A DNA stretch of 64,000 bases from Megalonaias nervosa. Lineage: Eukaryota > Mollusca > Bivalvia > Unionida > Unionidae. The stretch covers positions 1 through 64,000 of the forward strand of contig JAECUM010096251.1 in assembly GCA_016617855.1 (NCBI GenBank), given 5' to 3'. Under the pieces are notes generated by a model. It was given only the letters and a program-made list of their open reading frames with translations, was not told where the DNA came from and did no database searches. Shown in pieces: positions 1-12,210 of the stretch. Position 1 is the stretch's first letter; each line of letters begins with the position of its first letter. The position numbers were made by a program, and so were the translations under genes.

Positions 1-246
1 TATTGTCCTTTCTTCCTCCCTCTCTCTCTACCTCTTCCTCTCTTCCTCTGTGTCTGTCTTCCTCTTTCTATCTCTTACTCTACTCTCTCTCTCTCTCTTC
101 CTCTCTGCCCTCTTTTATCTCCCCCTCTCACTCTCGCTTCTTTTATGTTTATTCCTCTCTCTCTTTCTTACCCTATATCTTCCCTTCTTTCTTCCTCTCA
201 CTTTTTTCTCTTAATCTCTAACCTTTCCTTTTCCTCTCTCTCTGTC

Positions 247-325
<79 letters not shown>

Positions 326-333
326 GCACCATC
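1..333. repeat. CT-rich low-complexity tract
   Basis: Nearly pure pyrimidine on the + strand, ending in long (CT)n runs. Open frames here encode only Ser/Leu-rich low-complexity peptides and are not genes. The tract resumes after the solo LTR at 1196-1425, so it was one tract before the LTR inserted. Confidence 0.9.
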
Positions 334-1190
334 TGCTACGTCTCTAGGAACTTACAAAAGTAACAAGAAATGAGTGAAGACAAGAAGCTTTGTAAAATTT
401 ACCGAAATAATTTATTTCCCTAGAAAAACAAAATAAAAATGAGAAAAGGGACTTTCGGTTTACGAATCAAACCCGAAATTAATCCAAGAATTAAGAAATA
501 TAAGTCCTATCAATGAAAAGTCCTAAATGAATTTGTGTTCAAGTCCCGATGAAATTCAAGATGGAAGGCGCTGACCTTCAAAGTGTTGCCATGTTAGCAG
601 TTCCTTGTTGAATCACAGAAAATAATATTCCAGTTTGCAATTCAGGACAATTTCCAATAAATGTCTTTGTCCAAGAATCAATTTAGGAGCACTTGTATTC
701 CAGGGTAAATACATTACTAATTCCAAAAAAAAAAAAAAATTCAACTCAAAGAGGTCACAACAAAACACCTTTGTGTCTCAAAGGTTTAAAGCACAACTGG
801 CTATTTCTTCTTATAACATTGAGTTATAAGACTATCTAAAAGGCAAACCAGATTCCTGTATGACGGTCACGTGATCACCTTTTTAGTACAACGCTTAAAC
901 TTTCACATGCCTGACATCACGTACTCTAGTATGGCCTTAGCTAAAATCAATGGTTCTTAATCTGGGAAATTTGGTTTTAAAAAAAGTTAATATAAACCTA
1001 ACATTGGTTTCTAAATCAAGGTCAGAAACTAGATACATTATTTCAACTACTGGTTGTTTATCAGCTCAAACAGAACTGAGCTGAATTTCTAAAAAAAATG
1101 TCAAATCCAATTCAATAACATGTAATGGAATAAAATAAAATAAAAAAATTAAAACTAACAAACAGGTAATTAAATTACATATACATTACA
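334..1190 (-). mobile_element. Solo LTR, diverged relative of the Gmr1-like LTR
   Basis: This 857-bp sequence begins TGCTACG and ends ATTACA. It is flanked by an identical 5-bp sequence, CCATC, at 329-333 and 1191-1195, which fits a target-site duplication. Read on the minus strand it follows the LTRs at 39-57 kb in order. Shared landmarks on the + strand are ACAAGAAGCTTTGT near the left end, TTTATTTCCCTAG, and AAATGTCTTTGTCCA in the middle. No internal region is attached, so it is a solo LTR left by LTR-LTR recombination. It is much more diverged than the 39-57 kb array. Confidence 0.75.
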
Positions 1191-1425
1191 CCATCTGTCT
1201 CTAGAACTCTCATATATACTCCCTATTCTTCTCTCGTTCTCACTTCCTCTATATCTCTCTTTTCCTTTCGTGTTCTATCTCTATTCCTTTCTTCATCGTT
1301 CTCTCTTCTTTCTCTCTAGCTCTTGCTCTTTCTCTCCTCTTTCTTTTTTTTTTTTGCTCCCTCCATTTTCGTTATCTGCTTCAATAGTGCCCTCACATAT
1401 ACTCCTCTCTTTCTCTCTCCGGTAC
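1191..1425. repeat. CT-rich low-complexity tract, right part
   Basis: Pyrimidine-rich continuation of the 1-333 tract beyond the solo LTR. It includes a T10 run. Nothing gene-like is seen. Confidence 0.8.
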
Positions 1426-1514
1426 ACAAAGCGCATAATTATAAATTGTAAACATTTTTTTCTTGTACTTTTGAAGTAAAATCGAATTGTTACATATTTA
1501 TTGTAACATGTAAA

Positions 1515-2345
1515 TACACTGGTGGACATCTCGGCCATGACAAAACATATGAGAAATGCCAGGAAGAATATTACTGGATGGGGACGAAGTAGCATATAAT
1601 AAAATATGTCAGTAACTGCGATAAATGCAATAGAGTGAATCTAGGACCAATACAAGCAGCACCTCTTTGAATTCTTTACCAGTACCATCAAAAGTGTGGA
1701 GTTTAATTGGAATCAATATTATCTATCCTATTCCAGTTGCAGACAATGGGAACAAATATATTATTGCAGCCACGGATAATTTTTCAAAGTGGTCTGAGGC
1801 TGAAGGTCTCCCCAACAAAAGTGTTGACGAAGTCATAATTTCTGCTTAATATCATATGTTGCCTTGATCCTATCAATCAGGGAAAAGAGTTCGCAAACAA
1901 GCTCATAGATAATCTAACATGAGTTTAATATAGACCACAGAAGTTCCTTTGCACACCATCCACAAACCAATGGACAGAGAGAACATAACAATAGTACCCT
2001 GAAAGAAATGCTATCCAAGGTAACCAATAACCAAGCAACAAAATGGGATGTCTGGTTGTCCAGTACTCTGTTTGCATACAGGACAAATATACACGCATCT
2101 ACCACTTCACACCTTTTGAGATTATGTATGGTAGGAAGACTTGCATCATTTCTGCACATTGCCAAAGGAGAGATTGCATTGCGTTTTCTCATGATGTGTT
2201 GGCAAACATAAACAAACACAGAGAGCTTATAGGTCAGAGTGTTGCAGAAAATATTAAAACTGTACAGATCCTCAAGAACCGAAATTTCGATAATAGAAAA
2301 ATACATCCTTTAAAATCGTTCAAAAGGGATCTCTGGTTCTTGTGA
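1515..2345 (+). pseudogene. Decayed Ty3/gypsy integrase fragment
   Basis: Read across several frames this is a retroviral-type integrase. First comes an H2C2 zinc-binding module: GGHLGHDKTYEKC near 1520-1560, then YVSNCDKC near 1605-1630. Next is a core stretch with NKYIIAATDNFSKWSEA (near 1750-1800), a DQG-like GKEFAN segment (near 1880) and a broken H-P-x-x-N-G-Q-T-E-R segment (near 1955-1980). A final stretch contains PFEIMYGR (near 2115-2140). Many stops and frame changes interrupt it, so it is dead. No LTRs pair with it. Its motifs differ from the integrase of the 39-57 kb array, so it comes from another gypsy lineage. Confidence 0.75.
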
Positions 2346-4980
2346 AGAATGCCAATCAAAAAAAGAAGAGATTTTGCTGGAAACTCCCCCCCCCCCTTTA
2401 TTTGTTTAGTGAACCATTACATCTATGATATTTCACATGTGGACATTAAGCTTATTACCAAAGAGTCTAGCGGGGGTTGGGGGGTGGGTGGGTGGGTAGA
2501 ATTGGCTGTCAGACAGTTTGAGCTAAATTATACTCAGATGTGTATGAAATATGGGCTGACCTTTACCTCTACGCAACAAATGCCAATAACGGGAAGGTGA
2601 TTGCTCTTCATTAAATGTTAAATATAGCAAGTTTCATGACGTTTGTGTTATTAGTTTTAGTGATTTGGTATTGCATAAAAGCTTTGTCATAGAGTTGATG
2701 ATGATAGCGTCACCCAAGTTTGTGCCAACCTAGAATTCCTTTGTGTGCTTATGTTTATTCTAATTTTTGGGGCATGTGCTTTGCTACTTTTAACAATTAG
2801 ACACAGTATGTACATGCTTTTTAGAATCTAATTGCAAAGTCTGAATATAATCAGAAAGAGAAATTAATGTATTTGTTTGTAACACCATATACCAAGGGAT
2901 GTGGAAAAGTTTGGGGTTGCAAATCATCTTGGTCAAGATGGATGCAGCCTAAAATATGCATCAAATAATTGGAGCATATTCATCCAGGTCATAATTTTTG
3001 TGTGCAGGGGAAAACCTTCCTATTTTATAATGTGACCAAGAACATTATATTTTCATTTCTTCATACAAAATATTTGAAAACAGTTGAATAGATTCATTGC
3101 ACCTGGTAACCATTTTATGAGTCTTACATGCAATGAGGCTTTATGCATAATTCTTTAACATTCTTATTTTATGATATTAAATAGTCTTGTATGCATTTAA
3201 AACGTTTTATAGAAATTATAACTAAGCAATTGTACACTTATTTTTTGTATCATTAGCTGAAATGAAGATTATGCTTAAGGTGGAGATGGAATTTAGCATG
3301 AAAATGTTTGCTTTGCTCCTATTCTTAATGTTTGGAAAGTTTTACTGTCTTTAAACTGCATTGTTTGAGGAAACACTATGGGCATTTACAAGCAGCTATT
3401 GTTCAGTATGACTGGCCACATTTATTTCCAAACCTAGGTTACTTGCCTGTCCTGGGATAGGAATAAAAAAAAGGATATAACAAAGTTAACAAATTGGGAC
3501 GCTTAAAAGAATGTTTGAAGATACTTATGCAAACAAAACTAAAATAAAAACTTTAGGATGAAACTCGCAACCTCTTGTTTGGCAGCCGGGACAAATAGAA
3601 ACAACTCTTGTTGTACAGTACTCAAACTGACAACGTTAGTCACAAAGACCTGGTCTCTCGCTCTCATGACTACATATATCTCTATTTAATATTTCCTCAG
3701 AATTTTGATTATACAGTCATGAAATTTGATGAGATTATTCATTTCAAGAGTTTGTTTTAAACATCTACAAAAAAGGTAGGACCATGACATGCATTTCATG
3801 TTCGGTTAATTACGTTCTTTGTTTACATTAAGCACACTTTTTGGGATCTGAGATACTGTTGCATGTTGAAATCTTCAACTGATTTATATTTATATTTATT
3901 AACTGTAACGATTACTAGCAAGAGTTGGTAAAAGCAACATACTTTTTAACATTCATGCATGTTTATCTGTAACAATAAACCATGACACTCATCATTATAT
4001 ATATATTCATTCCTCACTGGTAAAGATAGGTCACACTGACCTATTATGTTCGATTTATTAAAAATATCATTGTCCTCAGTTTTGTGTTCACTTAAACTGT
4101 TGCATTTAGTTATAAAACTTGATAGAAGCATTCATTTTCAAGGAGCATGGCACATCATTGACAAAGTTGGTTACAATGAAATACTGTGAACATCCACTGA
4201 TTATGTAACGCTACAAGGTTTAACTCCATTTCTCTTAACCTTTTGCATCAGAGGCATGAAATGCACTTCTTCTATTCATTTTTATATACACATATGTACT
4301 AAATAATTGAAAAGGTGTATACAGTGACCTGTTCTTTTTCTTTGGTGTCTTTGCTTAGTAATTGGGGGAAAAAACCTACTACAGTTTAGTAGAGACAACA
4401 TTCTGCAATATTTTCTGTTAAAGTAGTCTTTAAGTAGAAACGTTATTGCATTAGGAATGAAAAAAATAAAAATATTTAATGAAATTTTTCTCAGTTAAAA
4501 TTGTGTATTACGAAGCGAAATTTCTGGTTTTTGCCTTATCAAGCAATGTATAAAGCGCTTGCAAACCGGGCACAGTCTTTAATTTTGCTTAAGATATTCA
4601 AATTTACTTTACTTACCATAGTGATTGCAATTGCAGGATATGTAAATTTTGTAGTTCCTTGCAGTGTTTGTAAGTGTAATAACCCTGTTACCACCTAAGC
4701 ACTTCTTTTAAGGCACTGTATTGTTATGTGGATCTGAATGCGAGTCACTTTTCTAGTTTTTTTTTTAACCAATATGATGGGACGGGACATTTTTAGGATA
4801 TGTTAGCCCATAGTCTAGCACAAATGATGAAGGGTAAATGTTATCAGAGGTTTCTTTCTAAAAATCTCAATATATTGAACAATTCATCCAAGATTTATCT
4901 TGCCTACCAACTATTTGCACATGCCCAGGCTAGTTGGACTTGGAATTGTCATCCATACAATGTATTTACTCTCTGATCAA
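2346..4980. other. Non-coding stretch, no gene seen
   Basis: AT-rich DNA with many stops in all frames. Apart from the G-rich tract at 2472-2497 I see only short A and T runs. The open frames of 60-83 codons have no recognisable motif. Confidence 0.6.
2472..2497 (+). other. G-rich tract with quadruplex potential
   Basis: Five G-runs of 3-6 bases are separated by one- or two-base T loops (G5-TT-G6-T-G3-T-G3-T-G3). This satisfies the usual G3+ N1-7 pattern for an intramolecular G-quadruplex. It lies in non-coding DNA just downstream of the decayed integrase. Confidence 0.7.
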
Positions 4981-5760
4981 TTTATTGTTATTGCAGCTCT
5001 TTCTGAACGGAATGTTGCATTGGAGTTTTCACCAGAAGATTTTAATGACGTCTATATATAGTCAGTCCTAAATGAAAGGTGCGCCCATCTGACAGTCAAT
5101 ATGACTGCCTTCTTGAAAATCGTATTGTTCCTACTTCTGGGTGGATAGTCATATTAGCATATAGTTTTTAACCTAACAGCTATTTATTGTGTTGTAGTGC
5201 TGATTTGACATCAGATCTGACTGTTATTACAGCCATCATAGAAACCTTGTTACTCTCGTCTCATAAATGGAAACCCATGCTGACATGTGATTTGTACCAG
5301 ATGGCTGATTGTCAAGCCTATATGAAACAAAATGACAATGGTGCCAATCTTCCATTCAGCATGGCCGCCGTTGTAGCCATCTTGACAATTTTGCTTGTAT
5401 TCTTCTGAATGGATATTTATATAGACATTTGGTTTTCACCAAAAGGCATTTAATGGTCATACATGAAAACATTGCAGTGGTGACATCCACAATGGCCACT
5501 ATGGCAGTCATAAAAAAATATTGTTATTGCTTCTTCATTTAAACAGAAAGTCATAGTGGCATTTTCACCAAAAGACTTCCGATTGTAGTCTAGTTGTTTC
5601 GGAATGAAAATGATGCAGATCTGACATGCAATATGGCCACCATGATGGCCATCTTAAACATCTTGCAGTCACTACTACTTTGGAATAGATGATCATATCA
5701 GCATGGATTTTCTCCAAAATTCTTCAAGAGATGTTTCATTGGTGCTACAGCTCTCTGGAT
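4981..5760 (+). repeat. Diverged ~175-bp tandem repeat
   Basis: About four degenerate units share a fixed word order: 'gccatcttgaaaat', then a 'ctcctgaatggatagtcatat' type block, then 'ttttcaccaaaagacttttaatg', then 'gacatccaatatggccgccatgg'. The 73-codon frame at 5187-5408 lies inside the repeat and is not treated as a gene. Confidence 0.6.
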
Positions 5761-6594
5761 CATTTTTTAAAATTATGAGATTGTAAGTAATTTGAGCCTA
5801 AAAAAAATATATTTTTAATTCTTTAATTCAGTCGCTATGTAGCACTATAATAAAGTACATGTACAGTACGTCATAGGAATTTCATTCATCACAAGGCCAA
5901 TTGCTAAGGTCAAATCAACAACTAAGTCGATGAAAAATGCCATGCCAAAATGAATAGAGGTTACTTAAACATCACCTGGAATTAGTATTACAATTTCCAT
6001 GTAGAGAGATACCATGCATGCCATAGCATTCGATTGGTTCAGGAATTTGAGGTCAGAACAAGACTAATAAATTATGATTGATTGCATTATATGTATTTTG
6101 AAATAATCCGATTTAATATTTTGAGGAATTATAGTGAATCAGATATTTTTGATTTGGGGCATATATTGTTACACTATAATGACAATATACACATTATACT
6201 CTTCGGTTATGCCGGCTTTGTGAAAGTCAGAAAGGACCTTATGATTTATTTATAATATATTCGTTGGATATAGCAGAGTAGTACATTGAAGTAAAAACAT
6301 TTGGATTAAAAACTGTGCTAAATTTAGTGATGTTATCATGGTAGCAAACAGGCACTTTAGAACCTTCATTGAGAATACTTTGGAACAGTTTCTGGATTAG
6401 TGAGAAATTGGTAGTATAATTAGGATAATTAGGATTACATCCTAGGACTTCATACATTTTAAGTTATTTTTAATTCTCTCACATTGTTTTATTTTATGTT
6501 TCATTTAAGTAAATTTATATTTTGGAAAACTTGAATGCTTGTTTGGTTTTACCTGGTCTTATTACTTAAGTTCGAGCCCTATGATGTAACGTTG
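5761..6594. other. Non-coding stretch, no gene seen
   Basis: AT-rich sequence between two blocks of the ~175-bp repeat. No coding motif or RNA gene is recognised. Confidence 0.55.
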
Positions 6595-6795
6595 GTCTTA
6601 AATGATGCCAATCTGCAGAGACAGTATGATTGCTGCAATGACCATCTTGAAAAACATTGTGTCTCTACTCCTCCTAAATGAATGGTCATATCAACATAGG
6701 GTTTTTACCATAAAACCTAGCATAAAATGGCCACAATCTTGCATCCAATATGGTTGCCATGGTGGCCATTTTGAAAACTGTCTTTTTTTTCTCCA
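6595..6795 (+). repeat. Isolated unit of the ~175-bp repeat
   Basis: One further unit related to 4981-5760. It has the same block order: 'gaccatcttgaaaaacattg', 'ctcctaaatgaatggtcatat', 'tttttaccataaaacctag', 'catccaatatggttgccatgg'. The 96-codon frame here is a by-product of the repeat. Confidence 0.55.
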
Positions 6796-8466
6796 GACTA
6801 TCATAGATAGTTTCCACACCCATCAGTTAACAAAAAGAAACAGCCTTTGGTTCCTGGAAATTCATTTCGGCCTGTGGAGTGTCATTGCTTGAAGGGGCTC
6901 TTGTCTTACTTAACGTTTGCTATTAATGCCTTGTGTTTGTGCTTTTGGTATTGCTCTTCGTCCATCATGCATCATCTTTTATTTCTTGAAAACAAATTGT
7001 GTTGACGTGCTTTTTCACATTTCTTTCTTGCAATCTTGATCATGTTTTCTTTTTCATCAACATCTCCAATCGGAAAGTTGTATTCCTTCACATCTGTGCT
7101 TTTCCCATGTAAAGCGGTGCTTTCATTAGCCTTACCACCAGTCATTGATTCATGAACCAAACAAATTAAGTAGATCATTTGAGCTCAGGTGTTCATGCAA
7201 AGGATCTGACACGGTCTTATTCAGAAGAAGATGGACAAGAAGACTCCCATGACTCTACTTGTATAAACAATTTTTCATTATGAACATGATCTGCATCAAT
7301 GCATGTGAGATAAAGAAAGTGACCCCTACTGCATTACACACAAAGCTGAACTTTTCAACTAGGCCTCTATTATTGATTGTGGCTATACTACAAATTATTG
7401 TGTAACTGCGGAAATAAAAATATTGATCGCCAATACAATGAATTTATTTTCTTTGGCAGAGTTAGTCTGAAAATATTTTATGCCAAATGCAGCTGAGGAT
7501 ATTTTTTATATTAAACAATTACCGCACTATATACAAATGGTAAGAAGTCACAGATTGATATGCACAGTATTTTGAAAGGCTGTAATGACATTTCAAATTG
7601 TGGCTTCATTTTACCAGACCAGTGTCTTCTGCACAATGTTACAGAAAAAAATTAAATTGCTGTTTCGCTTAAATGTATCATAAAGATTAGTCAGAGACTT
7701 ATTAAAGAGATAGCCTGGACATACTGATAATTTATTAAACTTAGAAATTGTCTTAGAGTAGCAATGATGTTTTGGTAAACATGACCAAAAAAAAAAAAAA
7801 ACCTGAAAGTCCTTTTTTTGATATCGTGCAGGAAACAACTGACGAAGCTGACATTTAGACCACCCAAAATCAATAAATACTGCAATGATGATGCTAATGA
7901 TGAAACTGAAAAGCCTAAGAGTGAAGATCATCAAGAATGAATTAATTATAGCGATGTCTTTAGCATTAATATATTGAATTACGAACAACACCTTTACATG
8001 AATATGAGACTTTTTTGACAATGAAGAATATAAGCAATTGGTGCAATATAACAAGCTTTGTGGAAAGAGATTCACATGCAAAGAGAAGAGCTAATGTATG
8101 AAAATACAAATAGTGCTTGACATTTAAGAACATCAGATGTAATGGTACAAGCGGTGGTCATATATATATTGGTATAATGCATTGAGATCACAATAATCAG
8201 CATGCAGTGATTTCATCGGATACTGAATTAAAGAAAATTATGTTCAGACACAGAATTATATTTGACATTGATCCTCGGTTGATGCAGACTGGTGTAAAAA
8301 TGTTTCTAAAATGCACTAACTCAGGTTTAAAATTACTTTCACTGGCGGGGTATTTTACAGCAAATAGCCACACAAACACTTCGAGCATACTTAAGATCAT
8401 ATGTATATGCTGAGGAGCACATATGCCTGATGACACGTGCACCATCATTTCCAAAACAATTTGGGG
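6796..8466. other. Non-coding stretch, no gene seen
   Basis: AT-rich. A minus-strand frame at 6972-7178 (68 codons) encodes a charged peptide and could be an exon fragment, but it has no recognised motif or clear splice sites. The 156-codon minus frame at 7611-8081 is Phe/Ile/Ser-rich and looks random. Confidence 0.5.
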
Positions 8467-8696
8467 CCTCAGGTGACTGACTGGTCTAAAGGGCTCACCT
8501 TTACTGATCACTGCCATCTCACCTTTTCATGGGTTCGAGTCACAGGATCAACCAATGTGGGTATGTGATAAAGCTTGCCAATAGATTCCCATGGTTTGGA
8601 TTTTCTTATCGGGGTTTCCCAGATTCTTCATCTGGTCACTATCTATAGCCTGTAATGTGTTAAAAAAATAACGTTAAACCCAAAACAACAATTAGA
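8467..8696 (+). mobile_element. tRNA-derived SINE, + orientation
   Basis: The head carries an A-box-like segment (GTGACTGACTGGTCTAAAG) and a B-box (GGGTTCGAGTC near 8530), spaced as in a tRNA promoter. The tail reads '...atctatagcctgtaatgtg' and ends in 'aacgttaaacccaaaaca'. The tail is shared with the minus-strand copy at 19603-19862 and a fragment near 19440-19490, so this is a dispersed family. Confidence 0.65.
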
Positions 8697-10264
8697 AATA
8701 TAAATTATGATTTGTATGAAAACACAGATGATTATTTCTGTTAGAATACAGATTGTGAATATATAAAGTTAAGCAGCATTTGTATGTAATGACTGCAGAG
8801 GTGTTGGCCTTGGAAATATTAACTATTAAGCAGAACTTGCCATTACACATACTGTAAATTACATTTGCTCGCATAACATGTTAGTACAGGTGTCTTAAAT
8901 GCGGCATCCGAGATAAATCATATAAACAGCTTCTCCGACCTTGTGCATCTGTTCGCGAGTATTATTGTGTACTCCGACAAAGATTCTCTAAGATATATGT
9001 CAATACAATTCCCGGTAAGGTTAACACTGTTGAGGAAACACGTGTTAATGAAGTGATAGCCAGGGTTTAAGAGATAGCAATGTATGATCTTGATAGAGTA
9101 AACAGACTAAATGAAAATTATTAACGGAATTTGCAATTAGAGGAAGATTTTCCCTTATATACCAGTATGCTGACTGATTCAGCTAAGGCAACTGGCACGT
9201 GAGTGTTGGATCTGAATACCAGACCGTATGCAAAAAACTGAATGACCTTCGTTGTATTAGGACCACAACTGGCTCTGCAACCATTTCCCCCGGATCCGCC
9301 AAAACTGGTTGCCCCGGATCAACAAAATGCATTGACAGCATTACAAGTAAAACAAGTCGCGTTTAAGCACACTATAAAAATACCAAGTGGCACAAAAAGC
9401 TGACATTTTCAATATCAGGTGTTATAGCCAAACCGCGTCGGACTGAGAAACTGCAGCATGATTAAATATCCAAATTCCTCCAAGGGCCCCATGAGCTGAA
9501 ACTGCATGCGTGGTTGTGGATGAACAAAACCATTGTCGTGTTGCAGACGAAGCTGCATCATATGTACGTAAACAAGGCCGCCATCACTGTATTGCACATA
9601 CCATTGTACTGAAGCTGCCTCAAAAGCACAACAGTTACAAGTACCTGAGTACATGTATAAGTTTCACAAACATCATGGTGACTTGAAAACTGTTAGGCAA
9701 TTATTTAACTTGAATTCGATCTTGGTGGAACTTTTTTCAAAGATGCGTCTTAAAATCGTATTGATGTTACATCAGCCACCCACTTCTGGAGTTAAGCATA
9801 TAATGTATTCCATGTGCATTTGAACCAGACAATTAACCATGATAAGAATGGATTATAAATAACAATCTTATAGCTTTCAGGTGATCACTTATAAGCCTCA
9901 ACCGTAAAGTCACCAAGGCTGTTAATGACAAAATCTACAAAAGCATTGAAATGATTCTTGAAACATTGGAAAAATGGATCCACACAGGGTCTGAATGGAC
10001 TTTTGAAAGATGTGTGCTAGTTGAAGTGCACATTTCCCTATGTTGCCATAGGAACTATTTTGCTGGTCTGTTTTGAATGGGTAATCTTTTCCAAGTTGCA
10101 TCCGTGAGTGGCAGCACAGACGAATAGGGAATATCAACAATATTTGGGTGAGCTCAATTTTGGAAATATTGAATATTACGTATTATTCGTACCTGGCTAG
10201 AAGTCCTAAAGTACCAAAAAATAAAATCATAATTGCATGACGCATTTTGGTTTGTTCTTCCATG
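8697..10264. other. Mostly non-coding; possible decayed coding traces
   Basis: No intact gene. Short open stretches near 8885-9180 (a peptide starting YRCLKCGIRDKSY) and a Pro/Gln-rich stretch near 9255-9400 (QLALQPFPPDPPKL) precede copy A1 of the virus-like cluster. They could be remains of its upstream genes. I cannot match them to the low-complexity gene at 36568, so this is only a possibility. Confidence 0.35.
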
Positions 10265-11240
10265 TGAGCCTTTCCTGGAAATTGATGGATAACTAACACA
10301 AGACAATGCTCCCAGTAATTATTATCCCGTCAATACCACAGTTGGATTTATTAACAACTGCATCCTGGCATTGTTGAGCAGCGCAAAATATTCCATCGAC
10401 AGAAAGGAAATCAAAGCTATTATTGACAACTTTGACATTACCACAACGATTATTGGACTAGTCCAGATACAGTGATGATTTTGCGAGATCCGCTGGCCCA
10501 GCTATCACGTTTTCATAGATACTTCTGATAAAGCAGATTCTCGAATATATACATATCAGAAATCTAAACTACGAAGTGCTCCTGTTAACGACGTAGATGT
10601 AGATTCAGATCCTTTAGTCATGATTACGAACAACAGTTTCAATTATGGATTTAAGCATTGTGGAGCACAACTTCATGAAGGCTCAGATTTCCGCTGTCCT
10701 ACTTGAAGATCTGACGACGACTTCATCTGATTTACTGATAAAATTAGCGATTATGGTAATAACATATGTGACCAGAACATGACCCTTAAGTGGTCGGTGT
10801 CAGATCTTCATGTATAACAGAGGAGATCTGATTTTAATCAGATTGGGAGGCTCATTAAGGTTCTCGTGTGAAGTATGGAGCCGTGTCAACACTGTCGTTC
10901 CTCACACTCACCACATACACGCATCAAGTAACCGATATTATGGGACAGTTTATAAGGCAAATAAAGTACCCAGCCTTGTTTTCATACCAAAACACTTATT
11001 CCTGGCCTTTCAAACTATTAATCGAGACAAGGACCAAACCTGCAGCAGGATGATATTTGACGAATTAGAAGTAATTGAACCTTCTCGGTGGTTAAACGGT
11101 TATCAGGAACCCTCCGAAAACATTTTGCTTGACAGCAACAAACATATTGCCCGTTCAGTCATAATCTGTGTTCATATCAAAACAAGGATAGGTATACAAA
11201 TTTCCCTACACTTGAAGCATTTGATTGATCCGTAGTCGAC
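10265..11240 (+). pseudogene. Copy A1: decayed double-jelly-roll capsid protein
   Basis: Pieces in different frames follow the capsid gene at 38126 in order. The N-terminal part has FINNCILALLSSAKYSIDRK and FDITTTIIGLVQ (about 10345-10470). A middle part has a VNDVDVDSDPLV stretch. The C-terminal part has PKHLFLAFQTINRDK, MIFDELEV and NGYQEPSENILLD (about 10980-11135). Several stops and frame changes break it. It is clearly more diverged from copy B than copy A2 is, so A1 represents a separate, older or more distant integration. The identification as capsid rests on its similarity to copy B. Confidence 0.65.
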
Positions 11241-11544
11241 ACATACATTCAAGCGCTTGGACATGCAGCATGTGACAGTGGTTACAAATAATATGTTATA
11301 ATCCACTCTAACAAGACTCTTGTTGGAGGTCATGAGCTTACAAATGAGGGTCAATGACACGCTTTTGGAATTGATACAGTAATTAGATCTGTTGCTTTCT
11401 TAATAATAATGTCCCACCTTGAACTGATGGCCCATCATGACAGTAAGGTTGGTCTTAATGAAAACTACCTTACCAGAATATTAAACGATGTAAAAACTTG
11501 ATTCTAGATTCACACTGAGGCTTTCTATAACTACGTTGACTGCG

Positions 11545-11985
11545 ATTGCACAAACACAACTTGATGAGCTTAATGCGGCCAATGAAAAGAACACCTCCGT
11601 GACATTACGATATCCAAATCAATAAATACAAACGTTCAGTGGAATATTTCCTTTCTTCGCAGAGATTCCGGTGCTGTTGGCAGCTGCAGTTCCAATGGCT
11701 GCAAAACCGATTGCACTAGGGGCAGTCGGAACAGCATCTGGAATGTATTTAAGAAAGGCAGTTGGAAGAAACGTAAAGGATAATGAAAAAGAAAAGCTAA
11801 AGGTCTTCGATTACCAGGAACAACTTACAGAATTCCCTCAGATGTCTTCTACTACCCAGTACAACTTGCAGAAGGCCTCATCGCTAACTAATTTTGATTT
11901 ACTTGCGATGGTAAAATCAAATAGAACGCATTGGGTGACATACATACTAACAGCCAAACATATTTTATATTTTCACTTGTAATTT
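11545..11985 (+). pseudogene. Copy A1: pVI-like tail fused to protease fragment
   Basis: The first part (11545-11780) matches the pVI-like gene of copy B. It contains a QLDELNAANEKNTSVTLR stretch, then a SGIFPFFAEIPVLLAAAVP hydrophobic segment, then ALGAVGTASGMYLRKAVG. The last part encodes RTHWVTYILTAKHILYF, which matches the catalytic-His region of the adenain-like protease at 57914-58334. The two parts share one frame with little between them. This suggests a deletion that removed the pVI C-terminus and the protease N-terminus. The protease Cys region is absent. Confidence 0.6.
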
Positions 11986-12125
11986 TTGCACCACCACTTA
12001 AAATTGTTGATTATTTAACCCGTGGAGCTAGAACCCATGGCGATAGCCTGACTGACAGCCACTATTGTATTCAATTCTACTGTTGCAATCTCAAAGACTA
12101 GCAGTGTTAGCAGTGTTGGCTGGTG

Positions 12126-12207
12126 TACCTCTGTTAGAAAAAGAAACAAATATAACTGCAAGTCTAATAGCAGGAAATAGTCTTCGTGTCAGACGAACAA
12201 GTATAAT
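12126..12207 (+). pseudogene. Copy A2: C-terminal scrap of pX-like protein
   Basis: Encodes LLEKETNITASLIAGNSLRV, which aligns with the C-terminus of the pX-like protein of copy B (LEKEKNITASLIVGSGLRV). The rest of the gene is missing. It lies just upstream of the A2 capsid gene, the same order as in copy B, and marks the left edge of A2. Confidence 0.65.
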
Positions 12208-12210
12208 AAA

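Noticed and set aside
1293..1595. 100-codon minus frame with Lys/Glu/Arg-rich end
   Set aside because: Encoded by the pyrimidine-rich tract read on the opposite strand.
5187..5408. 73-codon frame with a hydrophobic end
   Set aside because: Falls wholly inside the ~175-bp repeat, whose other units do not keep the frame.
10810..10840. Near-palindrome 'gatctgattttaatcagat' shared in inverted form with 35808-35865 as possible viral terminal repeats
   Set aside because: At 10.8 kb it lies inside the decayed capsid sequence, and the matching stretch is only about 16 bp, so chance is likely.
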